64,000 bases of DNA, from assembly GCA_003116995.1 (NCBI GenBank), contig BDSL01000123.1, forward strand, positions 1-64,000. The letters run 5' to 3'. The DNA comes from Yamagishiella unicocca (lineage: Eukaryota > Chlorophyta > Chlorophyceae > Chlamydomonadales > Volvocaceae). The notes beneath the pieces were generated by a model, which was not told the origin of the DNA, ran no database searches, and saw only the letters and a program-made list of their open reading frames with translations. The position numbers were made by a program, and so were the translations under genes. Shown here piece by piece: positions 60,291 through 64,000 of the stretch (the first letter of the stretch is position 1; each line of letters starts with the position of its first letter).

Positions 60291-63200
60291 ATGCGAATTT
60301 TATGCAACGTCGCAGCCGCCAAAGCCTTGCTGCTTGCAGCGTGGCTATTCCTCTCTGTTGCTGGGACTGTGCAAGGTTAGTGTTAATGCTGTAGACAGGC
60401 AGGGCGCGGACTGGCGACACTCGTCCTTCATGCAAGGGCGAGCGAGCAACTAGAAGGGAAGATCACGATCTATCAACTCAATTGTCACTTGCAAATGCCT
60501 TTATTACGTTCTTCAATTGGCTGAACGGCAGTCGCTTAGACGATGTTGGCTATGATTCTTCTCGCTCGCTCGCCCACCAACGTACACAAACAGCACCGCG
60601 CAGCTCCATACATGCTTTGCATTCTATACACTTATCTACACCCTTCCCGTGTAGGAGCGCATTCCATTGTCACAAGCCCGACGGCGAATACCTGCGTTGA
60701 TATCATTGGCGGCACCCCAAGGAATGGTGTTTTGCTGGGCCAGAATATTTGTAGCAGAGGCGCTGCTTCTCAGCGATTTGTGCTGAAGTTTGTCGGTGAG
60801 TGCATACAGCCGTCTCGCTCGTCCTAAATCCTAAATCCTGAATGAGTATGACACAAATGGCGTGCGGGCACCCGCTTCCTAGTCGAGGCTCTATGCAATT
60901 CGCCACATTCCGACCTTTGCTTCTTTATGGAACAATGACATTGCCGGGCGCAAAGACCAATGCTGATTACCACATGTCTACACAGCTGCCTTCCCTACTG
61001 TACGTATCCAGCACGAAAGGAAGTGCCCATGCCTATAACTTCAGTCGTTTAAGGATATCGTATCAGGTACCGCGCGTCTGGTGTATCAACACAACTGTCC
61101 ACGGCGTTGCAATCCTACACCGGTTTTGAAACCAAAATCGCACATGCAGTCCTATCTTTTCAAGTTGCGCATTTAACATATTCGCACCATACCTGGTCGC
61201 CGACGATGTGTTATGTACGACGTCATACGCAGGCGGCGGTATCTACCGCGTCAAGAGCAGCATTGACGAATCGCTGTGCTGGACTGCCTATGCCAAAACC
61301 ACGTCTGTGGATGGCAGTGTGGTAGGCCTTGGAAACTGTGATGACAAGGACGACAGGCAGGCTTTCCTGCTGTTGCCATTTGACGGCGGGTAAGTGACTA
61401 GTGACATACTAACACCCCTGTAAAAGTATTCGGCAAAGACCTGGAAAAACCTGGCATGTATCAGCTGCAGCATACCAGTATTTGGCTGAATTGTGCTTCA
61501 CACTGATATGTACAATGTTGCGGGCGCGCAGATACACCTTCCAGCTACGGAGTCATCCCAGGCACTGCGTGGATTCCAACAACCTGCAGATGTACGAATG
61601 CGATCATACCAGCAGAATGCAAGTTTTTGCAATCCCTGGGCTGTCAGCAGGTGCGCGCACTCCGCCTGCAGGGGGTCAGCAGGGAATGGATCGGCGGGGA
61701 CGGCGGGGAGGGTCGGCAGTGTTACACTTTATGATAGGGCTGCAGGGCCTGTGCTGAGGAGAGCCACGTTAGGTCTTCTCGAGGCAGCAGCAGCCTATCT
61801 GTTAGTGGCTCGAGGGCTGCTGGTTCTCGCTTACCGTGTTCCACTTGAAGCCCCTGCAAGGGCCGCCGTTGATTCGCGCCCCAACTGCTGCGTGCCCCCC
61901 CTACCGTCTGGCTGATCCCACGGAAACGCCACCTCTAAACGAATTTGGCCCATCCCCCGACCGAACCCCTTCACCCAAACAAAACGCAAACCCTTCACCC
62001 AAACAGAAAGGAGGTCTCGCTCCCTCCTCGCGTCTCGGCCAGTTCGCGCGCCGCGGCCGCCACCACCGCCGCCAACGCCCCCGTCGCCGCCGCTTTCAGC
62101 AGGTAACACGTATTCGGGCTTGGCCGGGCATTTGCAGGTTAGAGTGTGGTAATCGGGGCGCAAGACCATCGAGACAGGCGTAGGGTCCAAGATATTTACG
62201 TCTACGATGTGGGGTCGGCTTGGCGCGGCTATCTATTCGGGGCTCGATCCCTCGGTGTGGATTACCGGTAGCGTTATGGGGTCTACACAACTACATCATC
62301 ATTTGGCAGTGATGGGTGGGTCTGTTGCACGCCGCAGATGGTCGCAAACGGAGGTCCGCCGTAAGCCACTTAGTTGTTGAGGTGGACAACCAACTTAACT
62401 GCTCACCAGCACGCTGTCTCCACCCCCTCCACACCGCGTGCCATCCGCAGCGCAAGTCATTCGCACCAACACTGGCAAGAACATGTGTGTCGACGTCGCG
62501 GGCGGCCGCCCCACCAACGGCGTCCTCCTGGAGCAGCGCAAGTGCAACGAGAGCTCCGCATCGCAGCAATTCATAATTGCGGAAATCGGTGGGCAACGGC
62601 GACTCCTGGCCTAGCGGGGCCTTATGTTCTGAGGGGTCCGTGTGCCCCGGCTGGCTCACCCCTGTATGACATCCGTCCTGTGGTGTTTCTCTGTGCAAGC
62701 AAAGTGACCCGACCCCCCCCGGATTAACCTCTACCTGCTGTACCGCTGTGCGTGTACGCGCGTGCAGGCGGGGGCTACTGCCGCATCCTCAGTGCTGCCA
62801 ACCGGACGAAGTGCTGGTCGGTTTGGGCTTTCCAGAACAGCAGCAGCGATGTCCCCCCACCGAGCGATTACGCTGATGCCGACAAAGTCGTGGGTCTCTG
62901 GGACTGCGATGTTACGGATTATACCGAGGTGTTCCAGCTCACCAAACGTGGCACTGGGTGCGTCTTGGGAAAACCCTTACACGGGAGGGACAGACCCTCT
63001 TGGGCCTGAGCCCTGGCAGTCAAACGATGAGGGTTCTACTTGCATACCACGGCCTGTGCTCCCCTGGCTTCGCCTTGGTGGTGGCCTGTTCGAGCCGCCG
63101 CCCATGAATGCTGACGTACGCGCTCTGGTTTGTCCTTAGCCCTGGCTTCTCGTAGCTCAGCGGTTTCTGACGTACGCTGTCCGCAACGCATGCCCGCCGC

Positions 63201-63987
63201 CGCCCACAGGTGGACGGTGAGGCCCACCTACCTGACAGATGAGTGCGTGGGTGTGGAAGACGCCAGCGCCACCGCCGGGGCGCACCTAGACGTACGGCCG
63301 TGCGACCGCTCGGCTGAGCAGACCTTCACGTTCGCGACAGGTATGACAGGGCGGGCGCGAGGCTGGGGCGCATAACGCTACAGGGCGCGGGCGCCGCGGC
63401 GTTGGAATCCGTAGCCTGATGTGGGCATCTTGGCCCTGGCTGAGTGCGGGCCCCTCTCGTGTGCTGTCTGGCCGCTGTAGCAATCCATGGCCCAAGCAAC
63501 GCCCTGGAGCGGCGCTGCGTATGAACACCCTGTTACGCATGCTTGCGCCCGCCGCAACCTGTCACAAATGAAACCCAACGAGCGACCGCCTTGTGCCCAC
63601 TGCCGCCTGCAGTGGCTCAAACACCGCAAAGCCCGGTGCCGTCCGTAAGCTCGTCACCGCCTACACCACCCGTACGCTCGCCGCCGCCCGTACGCTCGCC
63701 GCCGCCCGTACGCTCGCCGCCGCCCGTACGCTCGCCACCGCCCACGCAATCGCCGCCATCCGTACGCTCGCCGCCGCCCGTACGCTCGCCACCCCCTGTA
63801 CAACTGTCGCCGCCTATACGCTCGCCGCCGCCCGTACGCTCGCCGCCGCCCGTACGCTCGCCGCCGCCCACGCAATCGCCACCACTCGTACGCTCGCCAC
63901 CGCCCACGCAATCGCCACCAACCGTCCGATTGCCGCCGCCCGCACGCTCGCCGCCGCCCGTACGCTCGCCACCGCCCGCAACATCAG
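60291..63987 (+). CDS. Secreted protein with two beta-trefoil-like modules and (SPPPVR)n rod, 3' partial
   Basis: Probable extracellular-matrix or cell-wall protein. Eight exons with agreeing phases: 60291-60375, 60655-60795, 61233-61389, 61532-61650, 62451-62588, 62768-62957, 63210-63340 and 63613-63987, about 445 residues; the last exon ends at donor GGTATGT, so the gene continues past the window. Exon 1 is a signal peptide (MRILCNVAAAKALLLAAWLF..). Exons 2-4 and 5-7 are two homologous modules (about residues 30-167 and 169-320). Each module has three parts, each closing in a Q-x-F-like signature (SQRFVL, RQAFLL, MQVFAI; SQQFII, TEVFQL, EQTFTF) and carrying paired cysteines; CVDIIGGTPRNGVLL and CVDVAGGRPTNGVLL match the alpha repeat of ricin-B-like lectin folds. 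Sugar binding is plausible but unproven. Exon 8 encodes a proline-rich rod of SPPPVR hexapeptides, likely hydroxylated and glycosylated as in volvocine wall proteins; a further domain probably follows, as in pherophorins. Confidence 0.87.
63655..63980 (+). repeat. 18-bp minisatellite encoding the SPPPVR rod
   Basis: About 17 copies of an 18-bp unit (CGTACGCTCGCCGCCGCC with variants such as CACGCAATCGCC) code for S-P-P-P-V-R and S-P-P-P-T-Q hexapeptides. The glycine-rich frames on the opposite strand are its mirror and not genes. Confidence 0.95.
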
Positions 63988-64000
63988 GTATGTAGGGGCG

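Noticed and set aside
63617..63911. Glycine/arginine-rich minus-strand frames at the right edge
   Set aside because: They mirror the (SPPPVR)n coding minisatellite of the plus-strand gene.

Overview
The window looks like nuclear DNA of a green alga, most likely a volvocine or chlamydomonad species. The right half has GC-rich genes with many short GT-AG introns (donors such as GTGAGT and GTGCGT), a plant-type SDN exonuclease and a secreted protein with a proline-rich (SPPPVR)n rod typical of volvocine cell-wall proteins. No bacterial operon, phage, CRISPR, rRNA or tRNA signal was seen.

Left, 1-39 kb: a satellite block. Satellite A (about 178-bp monomers, about 123 copies) fills 1-21944. It abuts satellite B, a different sequence of 177-bp monomers, at 21944/21945. 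B runs to 35716 and is broken by a scrambled zone (31305-32609), a 292-bp retroposon-like insert with a 13-bp target duplication (24297-24588), and three copies of a dispersed repeat here called R1 (27253-27658, 32610-32859, 33335-33603). A 2007-bp CACTA-like DNA transposon (35717-37723, TAC target duplication) sits in B. B then resumes briefly, and a last short A block (38022-39028) ends the satellite. The order is A-B-transposon-B-A. Nearly all open reading frames in this part are by-products of the repeats.

Middle, 39-49 kb: repeat-rich transition DNA with R1 fragments, local duplications, a hairpin cluster of GCTAAG motifs, one well-supported spliced gene of unknown function on the minus strand (43877-46680), and a second DNA-transposon candidate with 19-bp inverted ends (47271-49085) that carries a frameshifted DNA-binding-like reading frame.

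Right, 49-64 kb: three recognisable genes whose splice phases agree throughout. A cornichon/ERV14 cargo receptor (plus, 49317-51781, seven exons, 170 aa) converges on an SDN/REXO-type DEDDh 3'-5' exoribonuclease (minus, 53390-58034, nine exons, 606 aa). A secreted protein with two six-cysteine-rich beta-trefoil-like modules followed by an (SPPPVR)n rod starts at 60291 and runs off the right edge. The genes do not form a pathway: they represent ER export, small-RNA/RNA 3'-end trimming and the extracellular matrix.
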